Assembly (NCBI GenBank): GCA_963844845.1
Contig: CAWJPW010000003.1
Span: 496,001 to 560,000, forward strand
From: CAWJPW01 sp963844845
GTDB lineage: Bacteria > Acidobacteriota > Thermoanaerobaculia > Thermoanaerobaculales > Sulfomarinibacteraceae
Direction: 5' to 3'
DNA: 64,000 nucleotides
Shown in pieces: positions 46,001-54,077 of the stretch; position 1 is the stretch's first letter, and the number at the start of each line of letters is the position of its first letter. Under the pieces are notes generated by a model. It saw only the letters and a list, made by a program, of their open reading frames with translations. It did no database searches and had not been told where the DNA came from. Both the position numbers and the translations under genes were made by a program.

Positions 46001-48573
46001 TGGCTGCCATCGCGGGGCCCGCAACGGCGACGGTGCCCCAGGGCCAGGACCGGGCGGCCCTGCGTCTCACAGGCGTGACGCCTGGACGCACCACCGTCAC
46101 CCTGACCGCCTCGGACGGCAGCGGCGCCACGGTGCCGGTGGAGGTCTTCGGGCTCGGGCCCGACCCCGTGGCAGGCGGGCAGCTGGTGGTGCTCGCGGGT
46201 CCATTCGACGCCGCCGACCCGGCCGCCGAGGTGACGCTCCAGGTGGCGGGAGGCAGTCCGCGACAGCTGGTCTTTGCGGGGGGGGCCGCCGGGCGGCAGG
46301 CGTTCGGCCTCCCGGTGGGCGTGGCTCCCGGAAGCCAGCATGTCACCGTTCGCTGGAACGGGCGCAGCCTGCCGGAGCGCACGCTGACCGTGATCGGCTC
46401 ACCAACGACGCTCGACGTCTCGGGCCTCGCCCCGATCTCTCCGGCGCCTGGCCAGCGACTGCGGGTTCTGGCCGCTGGCACGCCGGACACGCCCGCTTCC
46501 CTGTCGGCCAGCTTCAGCGGCGCCGCCGGTACCGTCGAGCTGCCGGTGCGGGCGGTGCTGGGTGACGGCTCGGTGCTGCTCGACGTTCCCGAGGACGTCC
46601 CCAGCGGCGCCGGCACGCTCGTGCTGGTGCTGGACGGCGCCACAGCCAGCGTCCCGCTGACCGTGGCAGGCACGCCGGCCCTGCCGGTGAGCGTGAGCCC
46701 GGCCGCGGGCGAGCGCGTGGCGCCTGGCGCCCGGGTGGTCGTGACCGGAGACGGCGGCGGCGGGCTGGCGCTCGCGGCCAACACCCTGCGGGTGGCGGCG
46801 GGGGGCCTCAGCTGGGAGCTTGCGCCGGTGGCCGACGACGGCGGCGCGGTGGCCTACCGCCTTCCCAATGGCCTGCCCGCTGGCCAGGTGACCTTGACGC
46901 CGGCCGCCGTGTTGGCGGGGCAGAGCGTTACGGCTGCTGGGGTGACCGTGACCAGCGGTGGCGCAGATGCTCCCAGCGCCAGCGCCCTGCGCGGCGCCGA
47001 GCTCGGCGTCGGTGAGCTGGAGCTCGCGATTGCCACCGTGGTGGCGCCCGGAGAGCCGGGCGACCTCCAGCTGCGCCTCGCGTCGGGGCCGCGGGTGCGC
47101 CTGCTGGACGCGACGCGGCTCGGTATCGATGGTCGCACCGCCACCTTCAACCTGCCGGCCGACCTTCCCGGTGGCGTCCTCGAGCTGCGCCTACGCATGC
47201 GTACCGGCGCGAGCTGGGGGCCATGGGGCGAGCCCGCCGGGGCCGTGCTGGAGGGTCCGCTGGTCGTTGCGGCGGCAGCCTCCGCCGGGGGTGTGGGCGG
47301 CTCGTTGTGGCGCACCGATCTGGCGATCCTGAACCCCACCGACGAGGCGGCCGAGGTCGCGCTCAGCTATGGGGGGGCCCACCGCACGGCCACGGTACCG
47401 GCACGCGGTCAGCTCAGCCAGGCGGACGTCGTTGGGGGCCTCTTCTCCACCTCGGGCAGCGGCGCTCTGAAGATCGCTGGGCCCGGTGAGCTGCTGGCCG
47501 TCTCGCGTACCTACAACCTGGGTGCAGCCGGGACCTTTGGCCAGCTCCTGGCGGGCGAGCGGTCCACCGGCGCCCTCGTCACGGGTGAGCAGTACGAGCT
47601 GGTGGGTCTGGCCGAGTCGGCGGCCTTCCGGTCGAACCTCGGCCTGGTCAACGCCGGGTCCGGGCCCGCTGTGGTGCGGGTGCGGCTCTACGACGGAGAA
47701 GGCGTCCTCCTCGAGACGCGCGACCAGAGCCTCGCCGCAGGCAAGCGACTGCAGGTCAACGGCATCTTTGCGGACTGGGCCGGGCAAAGCGCCCTCGCCA
47801 GCGGCCGCATCGGTCTCGAGCTTCTCTCGGGAACCCGGGTGCACGCCTATGCCTCGGTGGTGGACAACGGCACCGGAGACCCAACCACCGTGCCACCCCT
47901 GGCGGTGGCCGGCAGCGGACCCGTGAGCCTCTGGGTGGCGGCAGCCGCCGCCAGCGGCGGGCTCAACGGCACCGTGTGGCGCACGGACCTCGTGGTCGCC
48001 AACCCGGGCGCCGCGCCGGCTTCGGTGACCGTGAGCCTGGTGGACGGCATGGCGGCGGCACCGCTGCATCTCGAGCTGGCCGCCGGTGAGAGCCGGCGGG
48101 TGGCCGATGTCGTAGGGGCGGGCGGCTTCAAGGTGAGCGGCAGCGGCGCTCTCAGGATCGCCGCTGATCGCCCGGTGCTGGCCACCGCGCGGGTCTACAA
48201 CCAGGCGCCGGCCGGGACCTTCGGACAGCTCCTGGTCGCCGAACCATCGAGTGCCGGCCTCCGCGCCGAGGAGGTGGGCTGGCTCCCGATGCTGGCCGGA
48301 CCGGACGGTTTCCGCACCAACGTGGGGCTGTTCAACCCGGGAGACACGGCACAGAAGGTGAGGGTCGAGCTCTTCGCCGACGACGGGAGCCCGGCGGGTC
48401 GGGTGGAGCGCACCCTGGCGCCCGGCCGGCGCGTGCAGGTGGGCGAGGTCGTCGGCGTGCCTCATGCCTGGGGCCGCGTCACCCTGGAGGACGGCGCCGG
48501 TCCGGTGTTGGTGTACGCCTCGGTGGTGGACAATGCCACCGGCGATCCCACTACGGTGCCCCTGGTGCGGTAG
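43036..48573 (+). CDS. Secreted M36 (fungalysin-type) metallopeptidase with large C-terminal repeat region
   Basis: A 1,845-residue exoprotein. A signal peptide (residues 10-30) and a propeptide of about 250 residues precede the zinc protease domain. HEYTH at 466-470 and Glu 490 in AMNEGNSDFM give the HExxH...E site at the M36 spacing. Past residue 690 come a PA/beta-sandwich-like region, IPT/Ig-like modules and two tandem copies of a roughly 210-residue module beginning WRTDLAILNP or WRTDLVVANP and ending YASVVDNGTGDPTTVP or YASVVDNATGDPTTVP. Such modules recur at the ends of secreted proteins in related bacteria as I recall. GGAGG four bases before ATG 43036 fixes the start; a strong terminator follows. 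Confidence 0.88.
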   Translation: MTLARRSSMSGFLILVVLLAGALPSAAAQHPVARVAAAVRTDLAPLAAEELPPMRVTAPRGALRTLMLERPAPLAVSGGSEARALAVARALAPLWGGRATLAEQLVVERARTLGDGAMVHVELRRWIDGIGVAGPPVRVALTTAGDLVAVTGTPEPAPVAARLDRLGPVDAVRVAALKLEQRSPTGEPAVLESPAAPGEPFRLRWGSARRQLAAWQRFVAEDDGLHLGWEVLYTAADGRMWMAQVDGGTGRLVRREPLTFTAGPPHGLAFTQGSPQPLPHPGTPPASGKAPEVSRVDTSFAGDPVASPHGWVGSALKSEGNNVIAREDHDDDDGLTTPGEGATAPNGDFSFPLQLGAGAPPITDFVPAVVTNLFYWTNWAHDALYALGFDEAAGNFQADNLDRGGVGGDPLRAFAQQGATLDSPIRDNAYMSTPPDGFAPEMGMFIWGPYSGWYTDSALDADIIVHEYTHGATARLGSAWYDLQSGAMNEGNSDFMALNLLLPAGIDPGGSYPVATYASQDFQHGIRTRPYSSDAGINSLTYGDFGHVVGLPEVHADGEIWVEAMWECRARLVARHGDAQGRERAGRLLLDMLLLAPPNPSMLEARDAFLLAERVRYGGEDQDALWQAFAARGMGAGAFGGDGSTLTVEESFADPSEVAPHIIKLVSTIAEGTIEQVWVADGAPAAAPVLTVSTSAGDHESLPLAADGHLLTTELITVRGPAVPDDGVVQAPADTLVTLGYPGASDATLGVRAVHSVQLDAPGLESIADEVDLGLHSDDDTVTYQLPFTSGFAGFGGKSLTVSTNGVLSAYPLSNDYLNSATGLADTLAIAPLWFDLRTDGEVLPGEGVYVATGEDWVRFHWVAETVEVDESYVYVDGAPVDVACTLFADGRVVFEYGPGNTGFSGILGRQPSPTVGLGYNGVALLVPGYDQAADLGEAHAVVLRPPGGLTSEQGRLALWAGDEAELAFVLPDGHAGVDVTAAVADDGVAAIAGPATATVPQGQDRAALRLTGVTPGRTTVTLTASDGSGATVPVEVFGLGPDPVAGGQLVVLAGPFDAADPAAEVTLQVAGGSPRQLVFAGGAAGRQAFGLPVGVAPGSQHVTVRWNGRSLPERTLTVIGSPTTLDVSGLAPISPAPGQRLRVLAAGTPDTPASLSASFSGAAGTVELPVRAVLGDGSVLLDVPEDVPSGAGTLVLVLDGATASVPLTVAGTPALPVSVSPAAGERVAPGARVVVTGDGGGGLALAANTLRVAAGGLSWELAPVADDGGAVAYRLPNGLPAGQVTLTPAAVLAGQSVTAAGVTVTSGGADAPSASALRGAELGVGELELAIATVVAPGEPGDLQLRLASGPRVRLLDATRLGIDGRTATFNLPADLPGGVLELRLRMRTGASWGPWGEPAGAVLEGPLVVAAAASAGGVGGSLWRTDLAILNPTDEAAEVALSYGGAHRTATVPARGQLSQADVVGGLFSTSGSGALKIAGPGELLAVSRTYNLGAAGTFGQLLAGERSTGALVTGEQYELVGLAESAAFRSNLGLVNAGSGPAVVRVRLYDGEGVLLETRDQSLAAGKRLQVNGIFADWAGQSALASGRIGLELLSGTRVHAYASVVDNGTGDPTTVPPLAVAGSGPVSLWVAAAAASGGLNGTVWRTDLVVANPGAAPASVTVSLVDGMAAAPLHLELAAGESRRVADVVGAGGFKVSGSGALRIAADRPVLATARVYNQAPAGTFGQLLVAEPSSAGLRAEEVGWLPMLAGPDGFRTNVGLFNPGDTAQKVRVELFADDGSPAGRVERTLAPGRRVQVGEVVGVPHAWGRVTLEDGAGPVLVYASVVDNATGDPTTVPLVR

Positions 48574-48586
48574 ATCGGGGGTGAGC

Positions 48587-48615
48587 ACGAGGGCGGCCCG
48601 TGGGGCCGCCCTCGT
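48587..48615. terminator. Intrinsic terminator between convergent genes
   Basis: A 13-bp perfect stem, ACGAGGGCGGCCC against GGGCCGCCCTCGT, with loop GTG, followed by CTCGTTT on the plus strand. It lies 14 bases after the peptidase stop and before the end of the convergent DUF6600 gene, so it can serve the plus strand and perhaps both. Confidence 0.8.
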
Positions 48616-48637
48616 CTCGTTTGTGCCGGCTCGAGGG

Positions 48638-50185
48638 TCAGTGGCGGTTGCGGGAAGGCCGGCGCACCTCACGGGTGCTGGGCGAGCGCTCGGCCTTGGC
48701 GCGGCTCGCTGCGCGACCGGGGACGGCTGCCGAGGGCTCGGTGGTGCGCGGTGATGCCCCCACCCTGCTCGAGGAGGTCGAACGGGGCGAGCTGGTACGG
48801 GGCGCCTGGATCTCGAAGTTCCGGGTCACCGGACGCGAGGTCACGTTGGAGCGCGCGCCCGCCGGAGTCACCGCCCGGGGGGCGGTGCGCTGCGCCACCG
48901 ACCGGGAAATCTCCTGGCGTTGCACGGGCTGGGGAGCCCGGGTCACCGGAGCGCGCGACGGGCTCGCGGCCACTGGCGCCGGCCGGTACACCGGTATGGG
49001 CTGGCGCCGGGACGTTAGGTCGCTCCGACTGCTCATCGACGGGCTCGCCGCGGGCTGGCGACTGACCGGCGCCGCCGGAGTGCGCAGCGCTCCGGACCTT
49101 GAGGAGATCGTGGCGGGCGGCGAGCCTGCGGAGGGCGCGCGCTCATTCACTCGGCCGGGCTCGGTCCGGCCGGGTTCCACCAACTGAGGGGCGCGCTCGG
49201 AGACGGTGCTCGGGGCGTTGGGCCGGCTGCGCTCCAGGGTCAGGCCATGAGACGCGGAGCCGGGCACCGAGCGGGTTACGGGCGCTCGTCGCTCCAACTG
49301 GCGAGCTACCTGGGGGGCGAGACCGCGGTTCACGGTGTCGCGGGCGTGCCGCTGCACGTCGCGATCGAGACCGTTCACCCGGACCGCCTGCACGGTGCGA
49401 TCACCCATCCGCACGTCGCGGCGGGATATCGAGACCTCGGGCACCCGCGCGCCGGCACGCCGCTCCACTTCACGGCGGTCCGGGACGGTCACCTGCCGCA
49501 GGTTGGCGCCTCTCGCCTGGCGTTCGATCGCCTGGGCGGAGTAGGCGTAGGAGGCGACGTTGTCGGAGCCCATGTGCCGCCAGTCGACCCAGGTTGCGTA
49601 GCGGGCGTCGCGCCACCCGTCGGAGTAGCCGTCACCGTACCCGTTGCGGTAGCCGCGGTCGTAGCCGTGCCGGAACGCGCGGTGTGCGTTGCTCCAGCCG
49701 CGCGGCGCGTACGGCATCCAGCCCACCATGCTGCCGCCGGTGAACCACGCCACGTTGGCGGCGCGGTAGGTGTAGCCAGGCACCCACACCCAGCCGAAGG
49801 TGGTGAAGGCCCAGTCGCCGTAGTGGTGCGGCAGGTAGCCCCAGGGCTCGTAGGAGACCCAGGTCCAGCCGAGGCTGGTCCACGCCCAGCGACCGTAGGT
49901 GAAAGGACGCCACTGGGCGGCGACATACGGGTGCCACACCTGGCCGAGGCCGGCAACGTAAACCCAATCGCCGTATCCGTCGAGCATCTGGTTGTAGTTC
50001 ATGGCCCAGGAGGGGTTGTTCCAGGCGTCGGAGTACTCGGGGTAGTCGTTGTAGCCCAGCGAGAAGCTGAAGCCACCAGTGGAGACGCCGATCCCGAACC
50101 AGTCGACGCCGGCCGCTGCCGGAGCCGGTGTGAGGGTGGCGACGAACCCGAGGACGAGGGCGGTTGTGATGATGTGTGCTCTCAT
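48638..50185 (-). CDS. Secreted DUF6600-type tryptophan/tyrosine-rich protein with disordered basic tail
   Basis: A 515-residue protein with a signal peptide (MRAHIITTALVLGFVATLTP to AAA). Residues about 60-190 are rich in aromatic residues with the repeated pattern GDWVYVAGLGQVWHPYVAAQ, WRPFTYGRWAWTSLGWTWVS, YEPWGYLPHHYGDWAFTTFG, as in DUF6600 proteins. After a GYRNGYGDGYSDGW hinge the C-terminal 270 residues are Arg/Pro/Ser-rich and probably unstructured. It is likely periplasmic or cell-surface; function unknown. AGGAGG five bases before ATG 50185 decides the start, 18 codons inside the longer frame. Confidence 0.8.
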   Translation of the reverse strand: MRAHIITTALVLGFVATLTPAPAAAGVDWFGIGVSTGGFSFSLGYNDYPEYSDAWNNPSWAMNYNQMLDGYGDWVYVAGLGQVWHPYVAAQWRPFTYGRWAWTSLGWTWVSYEPWGYLPHHYGDWAFTTFGWVWVPGYTYRAANVAWFTGGSMVGWMPYAPRGWSNAHRAFRHGYDRGYRNGYGDGYSDGWRDARYATWVDWRHMGSDNVASYAYSAQAIERQARGANLRQVTVPDRREVERRAGARVPEVSISRRDVRMGDRTVQAVRVNGLDRDVQRHARDTVNRGLAPQVARQLERRAPVTRSVPGSASHGLTLERSRPNAPSTVSERAPQLVEPGRTEPGRVNERAPSAGSPPATISSRSGALRTPAAPVSRQPAASPSMSSRSDLTSRRQPIPVYRPAPVAASPSRAPVTRAPQPVQRQEISRSVAQRTAPRAVTPAGARSNVTSRPVTRNFEIQAPRTSSPRSTSSSRVGASPRTTEPSAAVPGRAASRAKAERSPSTREVRRPSRNRH

Positions 50186-50402
50186 GGCTTCCTCCTGAGC
50201 CGACCGGTTTGGTGGCCTGCTCGCACGGGATATCTGCAACGGTGGTGCCAGGATCTGGTGAGGATGCAGGGGCCTCCGTCAGGAACTCCCGGTCGGTTGT
50301 GCGGTGGAGATGACCTCGAGTGACCTCGCTGGAGGACACTCGAGGGCGGCGCTCCGGGGTGGCCCGGCCGGGGCCTTGGCGGGGCTGAGCTACACTTGAC
50401 GC

Positions 50403-52066
50403 GTGCGGCCGCTGCTCCTTCTCCTGATCCTGGCCCTCACCGGTTCCGCCGCTGCAGGTGAGCCGGCCGATACGCTGCTGGTGGGCGGCCTGCTACACAC
50501 TCCCGAGGGCGTGCGTTCTTGCACCGTGGCGGTGGGCGGCGGCCGTATCCTCGCTCTCGTCGAGCCCGGTCGGGAGGCAGCGTGGCGCGGCCCTGACACC
50601 CGGATCATCGAGCTCGACGGCGCCCATGTCCTGCCCGGTTTCATCGACGCTCACCTCCACCTGGTGGGCTACGGCAAGGCGCTAGAGCAGGTGGACTTGC
50701 GGGATGCGGCCTCGTGGGATGAGGTGGTGGGGCGGGCGAAGGTGGCGGCGCGGGCCCTGCCCGAAGGGGCGTGGCTGGAGGGACGCGGCTGGGACCAGAA
50801 CCTGTGGCCTGGCCATGCCATGCCGGACCGAAAGACGCTCGACCAGGTCCTTCCTCGCCGTCCGGTGCTGCTACGCCGGATCGACGGTCACGCTGCGGTG
50901 GCCAACGCTGTCGCCCTGGCAGTGGCCGGAATTGACGCGCATACCCTCGATCCCGCGGGTGGGCGCATTGGCAGGCGGGCCGACGGCAGCCCCAGCGGCC
51001 TCCTGGTGGACGACGCGGTGGACCTGGTGATGGAGCGAATCCCACCAGCAAGCGTAGCCGACATCGAGCGGCGGGCCCTGCGGGCAGCGAAGACGCTGGC
51101 CGCCATGGGCTTCACCCAGGTGGAGGACGCCGGCACGACCGCGCCAGAGCTTGCAGTGCTGCGTCGGCTGGCGGACGCGGGGCTGCTGCCGCTGCGAGTG
51201 TACGTGCTCCTGGACGGCACCGACGATGGCCTGCTGGACCGGGAGCTGGCGCAGGGGCCGGAGCTCGCGCCGGGGGCGCTGGTGAGGGTGGGCGGCGTCA
51301 AGCTCTACGCCGATGGCGCCCTTGGCAGCCGCGGCGCTCTGCTGGGCGCCGATTACTCCGACGACCCCGGCAACCGCGGGCTCGCCGTGACTCCGTTCGG
51401 TCGGCTCGCGACGGTGATCCGGCGCGCTTCGGCGGCGGGCTTCCAGGTGGGTGTCCACGCGATCGGTGACGAGGCGGTGCACCGGGTCCTCGACCTCTAC
51501 GCCAGCGTGGGACCGGCGACCTGCCGGCGCCTTCACCACCGCATCGAGCACAGCCAGACCGTTCGGCCGGGCGATGTTGCGCGTTTCGCCGAGCTCGGCG
51601 TCGTGGCCTCGATCCAGCCCACACACTGCACCTCGGATATGCCCTGGGCGCCGCAGCGGCTCGGGCCCGAGCGCATCGCCTGGGCGTACCGCTGGCGCTC
51701 CCTGGCCGCGGCCGGCGTCGTCCTGGCGGGGGGCTCTGACGCTCCGGTGGAGGATCCCGATCCGCGGCGCGGGCTCTTCGCTGCGATGACCCGACAGCGC
51801 GAGGACAAGACCCCGCCCGGCGGCTGGAGTCCCCAGGAGAGGCTGAGCCCGGAGCAGGCGCTGGCCCTGTTCACCAGCGGAGCAGCCTACGCCGCCCGTG
51901 CCGAGCACTGGTGCGGGGTGGTACAGCCGGGCTTTGCGGCGGATTTCACGGTGGTGAACGGCGACCCCACGACCATGGCGCCGGGCGGAGTACTGCGGCT
52001 CGAGGTGCTGCGCACGTTCGTGGGCGGCGCTGACGGCTTCGTGGCGACGCCGGCGGAGAGTGGGTT

Positions 52067-52070
<4 letters not shown>
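50403..52070 (+). CDS. Exported amidohydrolase (amidohydrolase family 3, YtcJ-like)
   Basis: A 555-residue metal-dependent hydrolase with a signal peptide (MRPLLLLLILALTGSAAAG), so it acts outside the cytoplasm. The TIM-barrel metal ligands are seen as GFIDAHLHL (HxH), later HAIGDEAVHRVLD and HHRIEHSQT histidines, and the closing GGSDAPVEDPDP aspartate. Substrates of this group are varied N-acyl or cyclic amides, so none is proposed. GTG at 50403 lies six bases after a -10-like TACACT (50391-50396), with no Shine-Dalgarno, suggesting a leaderless message. The stop overlaps the next start as GTGA. Confidence 0.88.
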
Positions 52071-52825
<755 letters not shown>

Positions 52826-52856
52826 GAGAGGGCTTAGCGGTGCTGAGCCCTCTCGT
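52826..52856. terminator. Intrinsic terminator between pcm and thioredoxin genes
   Basis: GAGAGGGCTTAGC pairs with GCTGAGCCCTCTC (one G-T pair, loop GGT) immediately after the pcm stop, followed by GTTCTGGT on the plus strand. It separates convergent pcm and the thioredoxin gene and may act in both directions. Confidence 0.75.
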
Positions 52857-52916
52857 TCTGGTGCGTCGGGAAGATGGCGCCTGTTCAGCTGATACGTATC
52901 CAGGATAGGCGTACCG

Positions 52917-53291
52917 CTACGCGCTGGCGGCTGTCTTCTGCTTCTCCACCTCGGCGCGGACCTGCTCCATGTCGAGCGCCTTGACCTGACCGAGCAGGTC
53001 CTCGAGCATCTCCTCGGGGAGCATGCCGGGCTGGCCGAACACCGGGATCTGCTCGCGGAAGACGTACAGTGTGGGGATGGAGCGGACCTGGAACATGGCC
53101 GCGACCTCCATCTGCTCCTCGGTGTTGCAGGAGGCGAAGGTGATGTCGGGGTGGCTCTCGGCGGCCTTCTCGAAGATGGGTTTGAAGGCCATGCACGGGC
53201 CGCACCACGACGCCCAGAAGTCGATGATCACGATGTCGTTGTTCTCGATGGTCTCGTCGAGGTTCTCGCGGGTGAGCTCGATGACTGCCAT
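52917..53291 (-). CDS. Thioredoxin-family protein
   Basis: A 124-residue cytosolic thioredoxin with FWASWCGPCMAFKPIFEKAA (WCGPC site) and the cis-proline segment FQVRSIPTLYVFREQ. A C-terminal helix of about 25 charged residues extends the standard 105-residue fold. AGGAGG nine bases before ATG 53291 fixes the start, 16 codons inside the longer frame. It has a near-consensus promoter and a leader hairpin, so it is probably strongly and separately expressed. Confidence 0.92.
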   Translation of the reverse strand: MAVIELTRENLDETIENNDIVIIDFWASWCGPCMAFKPIFEKAAESHPDITFASCNTEEQMEVAAMFQVRSIPTLYVFREQIPVFGQPGMLPEEMLEDLLGQVKALDMEQVRAEVEKQKTAASA

Positions 53292-53312
53292 TCGGTGTCC
53301 TCCTTGGGGTCG

Positions 53313-53343
53313 GGAGATGCCAACGACTGCCGTTGACATCTCC
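53313..53343 (-). promoter_or_regulatory. 5' leader hairpin of the thioredoxin mRNA
   Basis: GGAGATG and CATCTCC (7 bp) enclose a 2x2 internal loop and a further AACG/CGTT stem. The structure begins about 12 bases after the predicted start of transcription and ends 22 bases before the start codon. It could stabilise or regulate the message; no known riboswitch is recognised. Confidence 0.4.
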
Positions 53344-53361
53344 TCTTAACCATTCAAGCAT

Positions 53362-53390
53362 ATTCTAATATTTCATCTGAGCTCTGTCAA
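53362..53390 (-). promoter_or_regulatory. Near-consensus sigma-70 promoter for the thioredoxin gene
   Basis: On the minus strand TTGACA (53390-53385) and TAGAAT (53367-53362) lie exactly 17 bases apart in an AT-rich patch, giving a leader of about 65 bases. It is the best promoter match in the window. Confidence 0.75.
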
Positions 53391-53561
53391 CCTCCCACGA
53401 TCGGCAACGACGACGGAACCCAGCGTTATGTCCGCACGGGCGATGAAGTGTCGGTCTGAGCGACGATATGTCGTCCTGGGCCACGAGGCCAATGCCTCCT
53501 CGGCTCGGTCACAAACCGCACCCAGAAACCTCTGGCGGTGCGACTCGTGCACAACGGAGGC

Positions 53562-53585
53562 GGTGCCAGGATGAATCCTGGCGCC
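53562..53585. repeat. Perfect short palindrome
   Basis: GGTGCCAGGAT and ATCCTGGCGCC (one G-T equivalent) face each other across two bases. No U-tract follows. It is one of several stems in this island. Confidence 0.7.
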
Positions 53586-53635
53586 ATGCGTCTGCCGCCT
53601 GACGGCGGCGTGTCCTGCACCCCGAGCGCCCGGGA

Positions 53636-53680
53636 AGGGGCGTCCCGGAAACACTGTTGATCCCATCCCAGTGTAGGCGC
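53636..53680 (-). repeat. Possible decayed copy of the nested hairpin repeat
   Basis: Read on the minus strand, CAACAGTGTTTCCGGGACGC is followed by CCCTTCCCGGGCGCTC, recalling the arm, GGAAAC word and GCGCT core of the intact copy at 53795-53870 in inverted order. Pairing is poor, so it is either a decayed copy or a partial coincidence. Confidence 0.3.
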
Positions 53681-53794
53681 GCGACTTCCGCGCGCCACCC
53701 ATCGCGTTGATGCGGAGAACGTCGCGTCGGCAAGCTGCCACTGATCGGTGGAGGTTGCTCACCACCGCCCCAAAGCACAGGCCCTCCGCACGAT

Positions 53795-53870
53795 GTGCCG
53801 TCCCGAACACTTTTCCTGGTGCGCTTCCTCGTTTGCAGCGCGATCGCGGAAACAGTGTTCGGGGGGGCAC
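53795..53870. repeat. Nested hairpin repeat, second locus
   Basis: Outer arms 53795-53814 and 53851-53870 pair at 17 of 20 positions (GTGCC..CCCGAACACT). The interior GCGCTTCCTCGTTTGCAGCG forms an inner GCGCT/AGCGC stem and is followed by CGCGGAAAC. The core is almost the same as in the hairpin at 1533-1604 while the arms are different but self-complementary. Confidence 0.75.
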
Positions 53871-53933
53871 TGACGGCCCTTGCCGTCCGGAGCAGTGGCT
53901 CCAAACGACCAGGCAGGCGACTCGGCGCAGGGC

Positions 53934-53984
53934 GCGAAGGGGGCTGTGATGCCGTTTGGCGGCTTCTGCCGTTGCCCCCTTCGC
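53934..53984. repeat. Inverted repeat with 11-bp perfect arms
   Basis: GCGAAGGGGGC (53934-53944) and GCCCCCTTCGC (53974-53984) flank a 29-base loop rich in GCC/GGC. It is upstream of nothing obvious and lies 94 bases past the 3' end of the helicase gene on the other strand. Confidence 0.65.
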
Positions 53985-54077
53985 GAACGCGCCGACGGGA
54001 GACGGCTTTGCCGCCGCCCGGGAGCCGGAGCCCGCAGCACCCGCGGCCGGCCACCCCCCGCTCCCGTCTCCGGCTCC

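Larger units (their letters stand above)
53391..54077. other. Gene-free palindrome-rich island
   Basis: About 690 bases without a credible gene between the thioredoxin promoter and the helicase gene. Several perfect or near-perfect inverted repeats are present: 53562-53585 (11-bp stem), 53678-53697 (GCGCGCG-type stem), 53795-53870 (nested hairpin, listed separately) and 53934-53984 (11-bp stem GCGAAGGGGGC). Overlapping minus-strand frames give Arg/Pro-rich peptides with no family features. It looks like a landing place for repeats rather than a decayed gene. Confidence 0.65.

Noticed and set aside
53373..54054. Overlapping minus-strand frames of 80-180 codons in the palindrome island
   Set aside because: They span several perfect stems and give basic, proline-rich peptides without family features.
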